NCBI RefSeq assembly: GCF_003002025.1
Contig: NZ_PVZB01000035.1
Span: 1 to 64,000, forward strand
DNA: 64,000 bases
Source: Paraburkholderia sp. BL25I1N1
GTDB taxonomy: Bacteria; Pseudomonadota; Gammaproteobacteria; Burkholderiales; Burkholderiaceae
Reading direction: 5' to 3'
The position numbers and the translations under genes are program-made. Positions 1-8,472 of this stretch are shown here, piece by piece (position 1 is the first letter of the stretch; each line of letters begins with the position of its first letter). Below the pieces are notes generated by a model. It ran no database searches. It had not been told where the DNA came from and worked only from the letters and a program-made list of their open reading frames with translations.

Positions 1-219
1 GATCGCGCGCGGATCCATCACCGCGCCCGACAGGATATGCGCCCCGATCTCCGAGCCTTTTTCCAGTACGCACACGCCAAGCTCGACGCCTTTTTGCGCT
101 GCCAGCTGCTTGAGCCGGATCGCCGCCGACAGGCCGGCCGGGCCGCCGCCGACGATCACGACGTCGTATTCCATCGATTCGCGCGGGCCGTATTGCGCGG
201 CCAAGTCCTGTGTGGTCAA
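1..219 (-). CDS. Electron transfer flavoprotein-ubiquinone oxidoreductase, N-terminal part (runs off left edge)
   Basis: Only the first 73 codons are in the window. The translation begins with a TTG codon preceded by a strong GGAGGAG ribosome site and reads MTTQDLAAQYGPRESMEYDV, followed by the dinucleotide-binding motif VIVGGGPAGLSAA and then LEKGSEIGAHILSGAVMDP. This N-terminal pattern is typical of ETF-QO, the membrane-associated FAD/4Fe-4S enzyme that passes electrons from ETF to ubiquinone. An ATG 15 codons further in is a weaker start because it has no ribosome site. It reads in the same direction as the acyl-CoA dehydrogenase just upstream, 35 bp away, so the two are probably co-transcribed and functionally linked through ETF. 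The C-terminal domains are not visible. Confidence 0.8.
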   Translation of the reverse strand, partial: MTTQDLAAQYGPRESMEYDVVIVGGGPAGLSAAIRLKQLAAQKGVELGVCVLEKGSEIGAHILSGAVMDPRAI

Positions 220-253
220 AATCCTGTCTCCTCCTGCGCCTCGACCGTGACGG

Positions 254-2044
254 TTAGAACTGGTCTTCCGACAACGCGAGCACGCTGTTGTTACCCTTCG
301 CGCTGACGATCGACGCTTCGAGCCCGCCTGCCTGCACGAGGACGTGTTCCGCATAGCATTGTGCGATCGCGATCTTCGCATCGAAGAATGCCGTGTCGCT
401 CGCGCGGTTCGCGTGCGCTGCCAGCAGTGCGCGCCCCATCTGCCATCCGCACAGCACGATCCCCGCCAGCTTCAGGTACGGCACGCTGCCCGCGAACACC
501 GCGTTCGGGTCCTGCTTCGCGTTCGCGAGCACGTAGTCGATCACCGTCGACAACGAGTGCGCGCCCTTCTCCAGCTGCGCCTTCATCGACGCGGCCGCCG
601 CGCAGTCGACCTTGCCGAGCGCCGCGACCGTGTCGCCGATCTCGGCGATCAGCGCCTTCGCGACCGTGCCGCCGTCGCGCAGCGTCTTGCGGCCGACCAG
701 ATCATTGGCCTGAATCGCCGTCGTGCCTTCGTAGATCGCCAGGATCCGCGCGTCGCGGTAATACTGCGCCGCCCCGGTTTCCTCGATGAAGCCCATCCCG
801 CCGTGCACCTGCACGCCGAGGCTTGCCACGTCGTTCACCATCTCGGTGCTCCAGCCCTTTACGACCGGCACCAGATATTCGTAGATTGCCTGATGACGTG
901 CCCGCGTCGCCTCGTCCGAATGGTGGTGGGCAATGTCGCTGTGCGCGGCCGCGACATACGCGAGCGAGCGAGCGCCTTCGGTTAGCGCGCGCATCGTGCC
1001 GAGCATCCGGCGCACGTCCGGGTGATGGATGATGGTGACTGACTGCCTGGCCGCTCCGTCGACCGGACGGCTCTGCACGCGCTCCTTCGCGAAGGCGGCG
1101 GCCTTCTGGTATGCACGGTCGGCGACGCCGATCCCCTGCATCCCGACGCCGAAGCGCGCGGCGTTCATCATGATGAACATGTATTCGAGGCCGCGATTCT
1201 CTTCGCCGATCAGGTAGCCAATCGCGCCGCCATGGTCGCCGTATTGCAGCACCGCGGTCGGGCTCGCCTTGATCCCGAGCTTGTGCTCGATCGACACGCA
1301 GTGCACGTCGTTGCGTGCGCCGAGCGAGCCATCTTCGTTGACCAGAAACTTCGGCACGATGAACAGCGAAATGCCCTTCACGCCATCCGGCGCGTTCGGT
1401 GTGCGCGCAAGCACCAGGTGGACGATGTTGTCCGCCATGTCGTGTTCGCCCCACGTGATGAAGATTTTCGTGCCGAACACCTTGTACGTGCCGTCGCCCT
1501 GCGGCTCGGCGCGCGTGCGCACCAGCGCGAGATCTGAGCCGGCCTGCGGCTCGGTCAGGTTCATCGTGCCCGTCCATTCGCCCGAGATTAGCTTCGGCAC
1601 GTAGCGCTGCTTCTGTTCGTCACTGCCGGCCGTCAGCAGCGCCTCGATCGCGCCGTCGGTGAGGAGCGGACACAGCGCGAACGACAGGTTCGATGCGTTC
1701 AGCATTTCGATGCACGGCGCCGCGATCAGCTTCGGCAACCCCTGACCGTCGTACTCCGCCGGATGCTGCAACCCCTGCCAGCCGCCCTCCACGAACTTAT
1801 GGAACGCTTCCTTGAAACCCGGCGTAGCGGTCACGACGCCGTCCTTCCAGCTGCTCGGATTGCGGTCGCCTTCGACGTTCAGCGGCGCCAGCACCTCGCC
1901 GCAAAATTTCGCCGACTCATCGAGCACGGCATGCGCGGTGTCGTAACCGGCATCCTCGAAGCCAGGAAGCTGCGCAACGGTGTCGATGCCCGCGAGCTCC
2001 CTGAGCACGAACAGCATGTCCTTGATGGGGGCGGTATAGCTCAT
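254..2044 (-). CDS. Acyl-CoA dehydrogenase, DmdC/FadE-like large type
   Basis: This 596-residue protein is longer than the roughly 380-residue classical acyl-CoA dehydrogenases and has the layout of the large family that includes 3-methylmercaptopropionyl-CoA dehydrogenase: an N-terminal extension (MSYTAPIKDMLFVLREL), a central FAD domain with LTEPQAGSDLALVRT near residue 165, and a long C-terminal extension. The active-site segment ILAIYEGTTAIQANDL carries the expected catalytic glutamate. It oxidises an acyl-CoA to an enoyl-CoA and passes electrons to ETF, which fits its position directly upstream of ETF-QO. The ATG at 2044 is the only plausible start. The exact acyl substrate cannot be read from sequence. 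Confidence 0.9.
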   Translation of the reverse strand: MSYTAPIKDMLFVLRELAGIDTVAQLPGFEDAGYDTAHAVLDESAKFCGEVLAPLNVEGDRNPSSWKDGVVTATPGFKEAFHKFVEGGWQGLQHPAEYDGQGLPKLIAAPCIEMLNASNLSFALCPLLTDGAIEALLTAGSDEQKQRYVPKLISGEWTGTMNLTEPQAGSDLALVRTRAEPQGDGTYKVFGTKIFITWGEHDMADNIVHLVLARTPNAPDGVKGISLFIVPKFLVNEDGSLGARNDVHCVSIEHKLGIKASPTAVLQYGDHGGAIGYLIGEENRGLEYMFIMMNAARFGVGMQGIGVADRAYQKAAAFAKERVQSRPVDGAARQSVTIIHHPDVRRMLGTMRALTEGARSLAYVAAAHSDIAHHHSDEATRARHQAIYEYLVPVVKGWSTEMVNDVASLGVQVHGGMGFIEETGAAQYYRDARILAIYEGTTAIQANDLVGRKTLRDGGTVAKALIAEIGDTVAALGKVDCAAAASMKAQLEKGAHSLSTVIDYVLANAKQDPNAVFAGSVPYLKLAGIVLCGWQMGRALLAAHANRASDTAFFDAKIAIAQCYAEHVLVQAGGLEASIVSAKGNNSVLALSEDQF

Positions 2045-2438
2045 GGTCGATGTTCCAATCAGGCGGTGAGTGAGGTGCGTCTCAAGGCCCGATACGACAA
2101 AACCGGCCAGATCCAGGAGACGTAGTGACGCATCCTACCGCCGCCGTGACGATTTCCCATTGTCATATCCGGCCCTCATGGTGACAAAACCGGCCACGCG
2201 ATGCACGGGCGATGCTGAAGGCAGCCGGCCGCGTCGGGTTTCCCCGAATCCGGTCCCTGCGAAAAGACATGCGCATCGTCGCGCCGATCGGCGGGGCGGA
2301 AGCGGTGGTGAGAATTCGCGGAGGGGCCGGCAACGGGAGCCGGCTGTGGGTCGCATAGGGGAGCCGGCCATTGGAGCGGGCGCAGTGAGTCGGCCAGGTG
2401 ATTCAGCGTCGGGAAAACGGCTGTGCCCGCTCCGTGCG
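2045..2438. other. Intergenic region upstream of the acyl-CoA dehydrogenase
   Basis: No convincing gene in these 394 bases; open frames here are shadows. It must hold the promoter for the minus-strand acyl-CoA dehydrogenase and the 3' end of the AraC transcript. A 14-base direct repeat (GACAAAACCGGCCA) occurs at 2096-2109 and 2183-2196; its role is unknown. Confidence 0.5.
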
Positions 2439-3485
2439 CTATGCATGCCGCCGGTAAGTCCCCGGCGTACTTCCTGTCCATTGTCGGAACGCGCGATGGA
2501 ACGCGCTTGGATCGTCAAAGCCAACGTCGGCGCCGATCGCCGCGATCGTGTCGGGCGTGTCGGTGAGCCGCTGGATTGCGATATCTCGCCGCAGTTCATC
2601 CTTGAGCACCTGGAACGTCGTGCCTTCGGCGGCCAGGTGGCGGCTCAAGGTGCGTACGGAGCAATGCAGATGCTCGGCCACCAGATCGATCACTGGCAGG
2701 TCGGGCAGCGCCGCCGACAGGTATTGCCGCACGCGATGGCACACGAGCTGTTCGCTGAATGATTCAAAGATCCAGTCGCCTGGCGCGCGCGCGAGGAACT
2801 TTTGCAGGTTGCGCTTGCTCTGCCGGATTGGCGCCTCAAGGTAGTCCACGCTGAAGCGCAGAAGCGTGCGCTCGCAGTCGAACTTCACGGACCCGGAGAA
2901 GAAGTACAGGTGATCGACCGCATGGCGCGGTCGCGGGCACGCAAGCTCGATCTGCAGCAGCGGGATCTTCTGCCCGATCAGCCATGAACACACGCCGTGA
3001 ACGAGCTTGAGCATCAGCTCCTGGCCGAGCGGGCTGATTGGGCCCACGGCCGCCTCCGGCCGCAGCATTACCTGCACAATGAGACCGTCGTTCCTCGATT
3101 CGACGAAGAAGTCATCGAGCAGGATATGGAAGAACTGGCCGAAACGATGGAGCGCCGTTCTAAGGTTACGCGCATCGAGCAGGCTCAGGCACAGGTACTT
3201 CAGCGTGCCGCCGCGCAGCGGGCGCGAGAAGATGCCGGGCATCTCGTCGTCGAGGTCAATCGCGAGCGTGCGGTACAGCGTCGAGAATTGCTCTTCCGTC
3301 ACGCGCGAATGCGGCTCGCCGAGCAACTCGATTGCAATGCCGGCTTCATACAGATAGCCTTCGATCACATCGCGCCCCACGCCCGCGCTCGCCAGGAAAC
3401 CGTTGACGAGCGAGATCGGCACCGTGGCGCCCGGCGACGGCAGTGCGCGCCCGCGCTGGGCGGAACGGGAATGTAAGCCGGTCAT
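2439..3485 (-). CDS. AraC family transcriptional regulator
   Basis: The 348-residue protein has the two-part layout of AraC regulators with an arabinose_bd-type N-terminal sensor domain (about residues 20-200) and a C-terminal double helix-turn-helix. The HTH segment contains VAEHLHCSVRTLSRHLAAEG and the second, hallmark helix region GFDDPSAFHRAFRQWTGSTPGTYRR. The frame stays open upstream to 3908, but those residues include a transposase remnant, so I place the start at the ATG at 3485 (MTGLHSRSAQ), giving the usual family length. It is the only AraC gene in the window. It could act on the conserved box found upstream of -35 in the four related promoters, but that is inference. Confidence 0.85.
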   Translation of the reverse strand: MTGLHSRSAQRGRALPSPGATVPISLVNGFLASAGVGRDVIEGYLYEAGIAIELLGEPHSRVTEEQFSTLYRTLAIDLDDEMPGIFSRPLRGGTLKYLCLSLLDARNLRTALHRFGQFFHILLDDFFVESRNDGLIVQVMLRPEAAVGPISPLGQELMLKLVHGVCSWLIGQKIPLLQIELACPRPRHAVDHLYFFSGSVKFDCERTLLRFSVDYLEAPIRQSKRNLQKFLARAPGDWIFESFSEQLVCHRVRQYLSAALPDLPVIDLVAEHLHCSVRTLSRHLAAEGTTFQVLKDELRRDIAIQRLTDTPDTIAAIGADVGFDDPSAFHRAFRQWTGSTPGTYRRHA

Positions 3486-3572
3486 CGCGTGCCCGTAGAC
3501 TAAACCGATCGGATTGTACTTGAGCGGCCCGGAACGCCCTCGACTTGCAAGCTTCCGGCCCGACCTCCAGAA

Positions 3573-3776
3573 AGCGTTGGTGCAATAGGAGTGATCAGTG
3601 GAGGTCGGACGGGTTGCGCGAACGCACTTCATCTGTCCTTTGACGATCATTTGCATAACTTCGATGCCTCCCGGCAAGATCAGGACGCATCGAATAGACT
3701 TGAATCCCAGCATGGCCCGGATGCGCCGCTCGACCGTCCGATGATCCTGCTCGAACGGGACCGCGACTACAAACCG
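3573..3776 (-). pseudogene. IS6-family transposase remnant, C-terminal fragment
   Basis: In the minus-strand frame the translation reads EQDHRTVERRIRAMLGFKS followed by GGIEVMQMIVKGQMKC. This matches the C-terminal end of IS6-family DDE transposases, which typically end QDHR..KRR.RPMLGFKS...A...IAGIE..HMIRKGQ. No N-terminal or catalytic DDE part is present nearby, so it is a decayed fragment. It happens to be in frame with the AraC gene downstream, which artificially extends that gene's open frame. Confidence 0.7.
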
Positions 3777-4366
3777 AGTTCCGCTTTCATCATGCTCAAG
3801 TGATCGGCTACACGTCGCGCGTAGCCCTTGGCGCCTCCACTGTACCGATATAACGCGTCGTCGAGGTTTCCACCTGACGCTCTTATGTAGTCTTGCAAAA
3901 TTGCGCACCCGATACGGATGTTTGTGCGCGCGTCTGTCAAATCAGACGTGCGAAGGACACGGTCTGCGTGTTGAGACGGAAGCACCTGCATGAGTCCCAT
4001 GGCGCCAACCACACTTACCGCGAAACGGTCGAAACTGGATTCGACGGCAATCACTGCAAGCAATAACAGCGGTGAGATTGTGGAACGCTTCGCTGCATTC
4101 AGCACCGCGTGACCGATTTGCAACGCATCGTGCAATCCGATGTGAAAGCGGGTACTCACAACAGTTGCGATTTCCTCCGCAGTAGGCATTCCCCCTTGCG
4201 GCACGTCGACAGCTTGAGTCGATGTTGGCCAAACTGGAAAATCAGCGCCATAGCACAGTCCCGTTAGCGACCCGAACATCACAACTGCCGCAAAGACATT
4301 ACCGTGGAGTCGATAAGCAATTGTCCGTGGCTTATCGATACGCTCTTGTTTCGCGTTCGTTACCAT
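3767..4366 (-). CDS. Lytic transglycosylase SLT-domain protein
   Basis: A 199-residue protein with a probable N-terminal signal or membrane segment (about residues 24-45) followed by a soluble lytic transglycosylase fold. Diagnostic segments are AVIAVESSFDRFAVSVVGAMGLMQVLP (catalytic glutamate in VESSFD; the G-MGLMQ motif) and ALYRYSGG..GYARRV near the C-terminus. Such enzymes cleave the glycan strand of peptidoglycan in the periplasm and often serve envelope-spanning machines. The start at 4366 is chosen because AAGGAG lies 6-7 bases upstream; the GTG at 4387 would contain that ribosome site. It lies downstream of two small genes on the same strand and could be served by the promoter at 5104-5190. 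Confidence 0.85.
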   Translation of the reverse strand: MVTNAKQERIDKPRTIAYRLHGNVFAAVVMFGSLTGLCYGADFPVWPTSTQAVDVPQGGMPTAEEIATVVSTRFHIGLHDALQIGHAVLNAAKRSTISPLLLLAVIAVESSFDRFAVSVVGAMGLMQVLPSQHADRVLRTSDLTDARTNIRIGCAILQDYIRASGGNLDDALYRYSGGAKGYARRVADHLSMMKAELGL

Positions 4367-4558
4367 GACTAATCTCCTTAAATTCACGTAGTCACGAACG
4401 GTTCAGGCGGAGTCTTCCCTGGAACGGTCTGACGAAGTTAGATCACAACGACAAAGGTGAAAAAATAGAGTAGAAACAGGATATTCCGTCCTGACCACTC
4501 ACTCGAAAAAAAGCAGAGGCGTACTGTCCAGCAACAACAACAGCATTAACACCGTGGA

Positions 4559-4750
4559 TCAAATTAAAGATTCCGGCACCCGATTAATGCGGGCACCGCA
4601 CGTTTCGCTCGCGACCGACTCGCGGACGCTGTTGGCAAAGCGCTGAAGAGCTTGCAAGGATCCGTACACGCTCTTGTACTCTTCGCGGCCGATCCGCCCA
4701 TCCAGCACGACCAGCATGCCCGAATCGCTTGCAATCTTTTCGATGTCCAT
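4559..4750 (-). CDS. Small protein of unknown function (63 aa)
   Basis: A 63-residue ORF starting ATG at 4750 with AAGGGG nine bases upstream. The protein begins MDIEKIASDSGMLVVLDGRI and looks soluble, with an acidic, helical N-terminal half. I do not recognise a family. It lies 40 bases downstream of another small ORF on the same strand; the pair sits behind the first copy of the repeated promoter, which supports both being genes. Coding status is moderately certain; function unknown. Confidence 0.5.
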   Translation of the reverse strand: MDIEKIASDSGMLVVLDGRIGREEYKSVYGSLQALQRFANSVRESVASETCGARINRVPESLI

Positions 4751-4790
4751 CGCAATTCCCCTTCAATCCCGACGAATACGCCGGCCTTCT

Positions 4791-5039
4791 TCATTCGGCC
4801 TTCAGCCAGGCTCGCATCGCCGGCCGCTCCGAAGAAGGAGGAAATACACACCACGATCCGTCGTCGTGCTGGAAAAAGATGAGCGCCAGGGAGCCTGACG
4901 CCAGAAGAGATTCTGCGCGGACACATCGCGTGGGTCTGGGTGCCGCATAACGGAACCGGGTCAAGCGGACCGGCGAGGCCGGTGTCGGGGCCAACCATTT
5001 GTCGATCAGACTCCGCAAAGAAACTACATTGCTGCTCAT
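4791..5039 (-). CDS. Small protein of unknown function (82 aa)
   Basis: Starts at the ATG at 5039 (MSSNVVSLRSLIDKWLAPTP) with GGAG six bases upstream; an upstream in-frame start at 5072 has no such site. The C-terminal half (LALIFFQHDDGSWCVFPPSSERPAMRAW) reads like a compact folded domain with several aromatic residues. No family recognised. It is the first gene after the promoter at 5104-5190, with a predicted leader of about 85 bases, so it would be the first product of a unit that may include the 63-residue protein and the transglycosylase. Confidence 0.55.
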   Translation of the reverse strand: MSSNVVSLRSLIDKWLAPTPASPVRLTRFRYAAPRPTRCVRAESLLASGSLALIFFQHDDGSWCVFPPSSERPAMRAWLKAE

Positions 5040-5103
5040 CTCGCACTCCTTCATCCTCAGCCCCGTAACCATCCTCTCATCAAGCCAATCTTTCCATTTG
5101 ATC

Positions 5104-5190
5104 GACCTAGATTTATTTTATTCATGACCTAATAATAGCTGTGCACTGGCCTAAAATCAAGCTTGGTAAACGCAGGGGAAACACCGACTG
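5104..5190 (-). promoter_or_regulatory. Regulon promoter copy A: triple 22-bp operator repeat over a minus-strand promoter
   Basis: Read on the minus strand: a conserved box (5174-5190, CAGTCGGTGTTTCCCCT), -35 TTGATT (5155-5160), 17-bp spacer, -10 TATTAT (5132-5137). On the plus strand three half-sites GACCTA, GACCTA and GGCCTA start at 5104, 5126 and 5148, exactly 22 bases apart. One half-site lies in the spacer, one just after -10 and one in the leader, which is where a repressor would bind. Drives the small-gene unit starting at 5039. Same architecture as the copies at 23010, 34447 and 36194. Confidence 0.75.
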
Positions 5191-5343
5191 GTGTGAACAA
5201 TTCTCCAGTTACCTGCTGTTTCCCGGCCTCTTTCAAATCCGCCCCTAATTATTCAGACAGGGCGATTGTCACAAATGCGAGCAGGTGTCCGAAACTTGAT
5301 TCACCGATATCACATCGACGATGCTTTTACATACCATCGAGCC

Positions 5344-5353
5344 GACCTATAAT
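5344..5353 (+). promoter_or_regulatory. Half-site overlapping the -10 of the first double-TetR gene
   Basis: GACCTATAAT on the plus strand, in which TATAAT (5348-5353) is the likely -10 of the regulator gene that starts at 5383. The first six bases match the half-site of the repeated promoters. The second double-TetR gene has GGCCTATAAT at the same relative place (23303-23312). This suggests autoregulation. No good -35 is visible. Confidence 0.55.
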
Positions 5354-5382
5354 CTAAAGTAGTTCTATTGAGGAGAGCCGAC

Positions 5383-6813
5383 GTGCAAGAGAGATCGCCG
5401 GAGCGAGGAACCTTGGGGGAAGCAAGGCCCGACGGCGGGCCCGTTGCAGGGCGAAACCGGGAACTGCGCATCACGCAGATCATCGTTGCCGCTCGGCAGA
5501 CATTTCAGGAAGATGGGTACGCTGGATTCGCGACGCGTCGCGTAGCGCGTCGGGTCGGAATCGCACAAGGAAACCTCCAATACTACTTCCGCACGAAAGA
5601 TGAATTGCTGCGTACGGCGCTGCGGGCGTATATGCGCCAGACGCTCAACGACTACGCGGAAATCGCAACCCGGCCCGGCGCCAGCGCCGAGCGGCGTTGC
5701 TCTGCGCTCGTAGAGCGCATATTTCGCGATATCAACGAAACCGATCTACCGAAGTTCCTGTTTGAAGTTTGGGCTTTCGCTCAGCATGAACCCTATGCTG
5801 CGGAACTCGTCGACGATATGTACGCGGAATATCGGGGCATGTTTGTGAAGCTGCTCTCGGAAATCCACCCGGCTTTAACAAACGAAGAGTGCTTCGTGCG
5901 TGCATCCGTTCTTATCGCGCAGACCTCCGGAATGATGATTCTCTCCCATCAAAGCGGGGGCTCGGATAAGGACCATACAGAATTTATTCGCGTAACAAAG
6001 CGAGCTATAAAATTGATTGTCAGCTTGTCAGGGCAGGTGCTCGAATACGGTGGCCCCCTTCACAGCTCGCGCAAACCCCACGCACAGGGTAGCAGCAAGA
6101 TTCACGTCGGCGTCTTTGGGTCCGAAGGGCATATCCAGCACGGATTGCTTGAGTTGAGCACGCGCCAAACAGGAAAGGACGTCCTCGACTACCGGCCAAC
6201 GCTCCAAGGGAAGCGTCGAGAGATAAAGACCAACGAGATAATCTCTTCTGCCGCTAACCTCCTGGCGTCGGAAGGATATGCGAACTTCACACAGGCGCGA
6301 GTTGCGAGGGAACTCGGTATCCTGCCGGCCGCGCTCCAGCACTATTTTCCCACGCACGATGACCTGCTTCACTCAACCATTGGCGCACTGCTGAAGGCCT
6401 ATTTGGATCGATATGTAGAAATGGGTAGGCCAAGCGGCAAACCTGCGCTCGAGCGCCTGCGTGAAATCGTCGAGGACGTTTTCGAGGAAGCCTGCGATCC
6501 GAGGGTATGTCGATTCGCGGTCGAAATGTTCGCGCTAGCTCAGCACTCAGATGTCACCCGTGAGCTCGTAAGACGAATCTACGCTGCTTATCGGGCGATT
6601 TACGCCGACCTGGTGCGCGAGATAGATTCGTCTGCTACAGCGCGTGAATGCCTCGCTCGCGCGACACTCATCGCGGCACAGATGGAGGGCGTAGCGACCC
6701 TGATGTTCGGTCTGCCGAAGCAATGGGGGGACATTGACCGCGTTTTCGACCTGATGATGGCCATGGCGATTCGCATAGCGCACGGAAGAATTGACGCCAA
6801 GGATGCAGCGTAG
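5383..6813 (+). CDS. Double TetR regulator: two TetR modules in one polypeptide (copy 1)
   Basis: The 476-residue protein contains two complete TetR-type DNA-binding domains. Module 1 (about residues 25-85) carries the helix-turn-helix VARRVGIAQGNLQYYFRTKDELL; module 2 (about 275-340) carries VARELGILPAALQHYFPTHDDLL. Each is followed by an all-helical region of about 130 residues, as in ordinary TetR proteins of about 200 residues. A GTG start at 5383 is chosen because GAGGAGA lies seven bases upstream; the matching GTG start is used by the paralogue at 23347. The frame is unbroken, so this is a genuine fusion. Ordinary TetR proteins dimerise on palindromes; a covalent pair of unlike modules could instead read the direct repeats seen at the four related promoters. 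Confidence 0.85.
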   Translation: MQERSPERGTLGEARPDGGPVAGRNRELRITQIIVAARQTFQEDGYAGFATRRVARRVGIAQGNLQYYFRTKDELLRTALRAYMRQTLNDYAEIATRPGASAERRCSALVERIFRDINETDLPKFLFEVWAFAQHEPYAAELVDDMYAEYRGMFVKLLSEIHPALTNEECFVRASVLIAQTSGMMILSHQSGGSDKDHTEFIRVTKRAIKLIVSLSGQVLEYGGPLHSSRKPHAQGSSKIHVGVFGSEGHIQHGLLELSTRQTGKDVLDYRPTLQGKRREIKTNEIISSAANLLASEGYANFTQARVARELGILPAALQHYFPTHDDLLHSTIGALLKAYLDRYVEMGRPSGKPALERLREIVEDVFEEACDPRVCRFAVEMFALAQHSDVTRELVRRIYAAYRAIYADLVREIDSSATARECLARATLIAAQMEGVATLMFGLPKQWGDIDRVFDLMMAMAIRIAHGRIDAKDAA

Positions 6814-7043
6814 GTCCCGCGCTTGAATTCGTTGATGATCAGCAGACTTGCGGCGCAGACATCGGCCTGGCGCAATCGTCCCGTCAAACCTGCTTTAGAC
6901 GGTTTCTCGCTCGGTAGAAAGGCGTCGTCAGGAATTGCTCCCTGTGCGCCATCAGGGCGTGCGCGTTCCGAGAAAACGTCACGAATCGTGCCGCAAGTCG
7001 GGGCGCAGTTCCGCCCCGATCTCGCGGCAAGTAAAATGGACGA

Positions 7044-8459
7044 TCAGACCGCCAGCGCGCCAAAGATTTCATTGAGCATCGACTTCGCATCCCCGAACAA
7101 CATGCGGTTGTTGTCCTTGTAGAACAGCGGATTGTCGACGCCCGCATAGCCGGAGGCCATGCTGCGCTTCATCACGATCGACGTCTTCGCCTTCCACACT
7201 TCCAGCACCGGCATCCCCGCGATCGGGCTCGTCGGATCGTCCTGCGCGGCCGGGTTCACGATGTCGTTCGCGCCGATCACCATTGACACGTCGGCCTCCG
7301 GGAAGTCGCCGTTGATCTCGTCCATTTCCAGCACGATGTCGTACGGTACTCTCGCTTCGGCCAGCAGCACGTTCATGTGGCCCGGCATGCGGCCCGCGAC
7401 CGGGTGAATGGCGAAACGCACGTCGACACCCTTTTCACGCAGCAGCTTCGTGAGTTCGAATACCGTGTGCTGGGCCTGCGCCACGGCCATCCCGTAGCCC
7501 GGCACGATGATCACGCGCTTCGCCTCGCGCAGCAGCTCGGCCGTCTCCGCCGCGCTCACCGCCACCGCTTCGCCGGCCGGCTGTGCCGCGCCGCTGCCGA
7601 CTGCCGCCGGTGCGCCCGCGCCGCTGCCGAAACCGCCCGCGATCACGCTGATGAAGTTGCGGTTCATCGCGCGGCACATGATGTACGACAGGATCGCGCC
7701 GGACGAGCCGACCAGCGCGCCGATCACGATCAGCAGGTCGTTGCCGAGCATGAAGCCGGTCGCCGCCGCCGCCCACCCGGAGTAGCTGTTGAGCATCGAC
7801 ACCACGACCGGCATGTCCGCGCCGCCGATCGCCATCACCATGTGCACGCCGAACAGCAGCGAGATCACCGTCATCACGACGAGCGGCAGCATGCCGTCCT
7901 GGATGCTTTCCGCATGCAGGAACGCGCGGCCGTAGTAGATCACGATCAGCAGCGCGGCCAGGTTCATCCAGTGGCGGGCGGGCAGCAGCAGCGGCTTGCC
8001 GCCGATCTTACCCGACAGCTTGCCGAACGCGATGATCGAGCCCGCGAAGGTCACGGCACCGATCAGGATACCGACGTAAATCTCGACCTCATGGATCGCC
8101 TTCTCGGCGCCGGTGAACTGCACCGACGTGTCGATATAGCTCGCGAAGCCCACCAGGCAGGCCGCGAGACCGACCAGGCTGTGCATCAGCGCGACCAGTT
8201 CCGGCATCTGCGTCATCTGCACTTTCTTCGCGGCATATAGGCCGATCGCGCCGCCGACGACGAGCGCGGCGCTCACGTACGGAATGCCCGCGGCCGACAC
8301 GCGCGGACCGGCGACGGTCGCCAGCACGGCGATCAGCATGCCGATCATGCCGAGCAGGTTGCCGCGGCGCGCGGTCTCGGGATTGGCGAGGCCGCCGAGG
8401 CTGAGGATGAACAGGATCGCGGCGCCGATATAGGAGACGGTAGTCAGGTTTGAAGTCAT
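7044..8459 (-). CDS. pntB: NAD(P) transhydrogenase subunit beta
   Basis: A 471-residue membrane protein: about nine hydrophobic helices in the first 260 residues, a Gly/Ala-rich linker, then the NADP(H)-binding domain III with VIIVPGYGMAVAQAQH, FAIHPVAGRMPGHMNVLLAEA and VIGANDIVNPAA. Together with PntA it couples hydride transfer between NADH and NADP+ to proton translocation across the inner membrane. It is the last gene of the long minus-strand run from 22845, 13 bases after pntA. A second transhydrogenase gene set inside a catabolic cluster would rebalance NADH produced by the pathway into NADPH, or the genes may be the host's only copy; this cannot be decided here. Confidence 0.95.
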   Translation of the reverse strand: MTSNLTTVSYIGAAILFILSLGGLANPETARRGNLLGMIGMLIAVLATVAGPRVSAAGIPYVSAALVVGGAIGLYAAKKVQMTQMPELVALMHSLVGLAACLVGFASYIDTSVQFTGAEKAIHEVEIYVGILIGAVTFAGSIIAFGKLSGKIGGKPLLLPARHWMNLAALLIVIYYGRAFLHAESIQDGMLPLVVMTVISLLFGVHMVMAIGGADMPVVVSMLNSYSGWAAAATGFMLGNDLLIVIGALVGSSGAILSYIMCRAMNRNFISVIAGGFGSGAGAPAAVGSGAAQPAGEAVAVSAAETAELLREAKRVIIVPGYGMAVAQAQHTVFELTKLLREKGVDVRFAIHPVAGRMPGHMNVLLAEARVPYDIVLEMDEINGDFPEADVSMVIGANDIVNPAAQDDPTSPIAGMPVLEVWKAKTSIVMKRSMASGYAGVDNPLFYKDNNRMLFGDAKSMLNEIFGALAV

Positions 8460-8472
8460 CTTTTTCGTCCCC

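Noticed and set aside
3486..3908. N-terminal extension of the AraC protein
   Set aside because: Contains an IS6 transposase remnant and low-complexity sequence; the family length fits a start at 3485.
6998..7019. 8-bp hairpin after pntB as a terminator
   Set aside because: Perfect stem (TCGGGGCG pairing with CGCCCCGA) but no U tract; kept only as a note.
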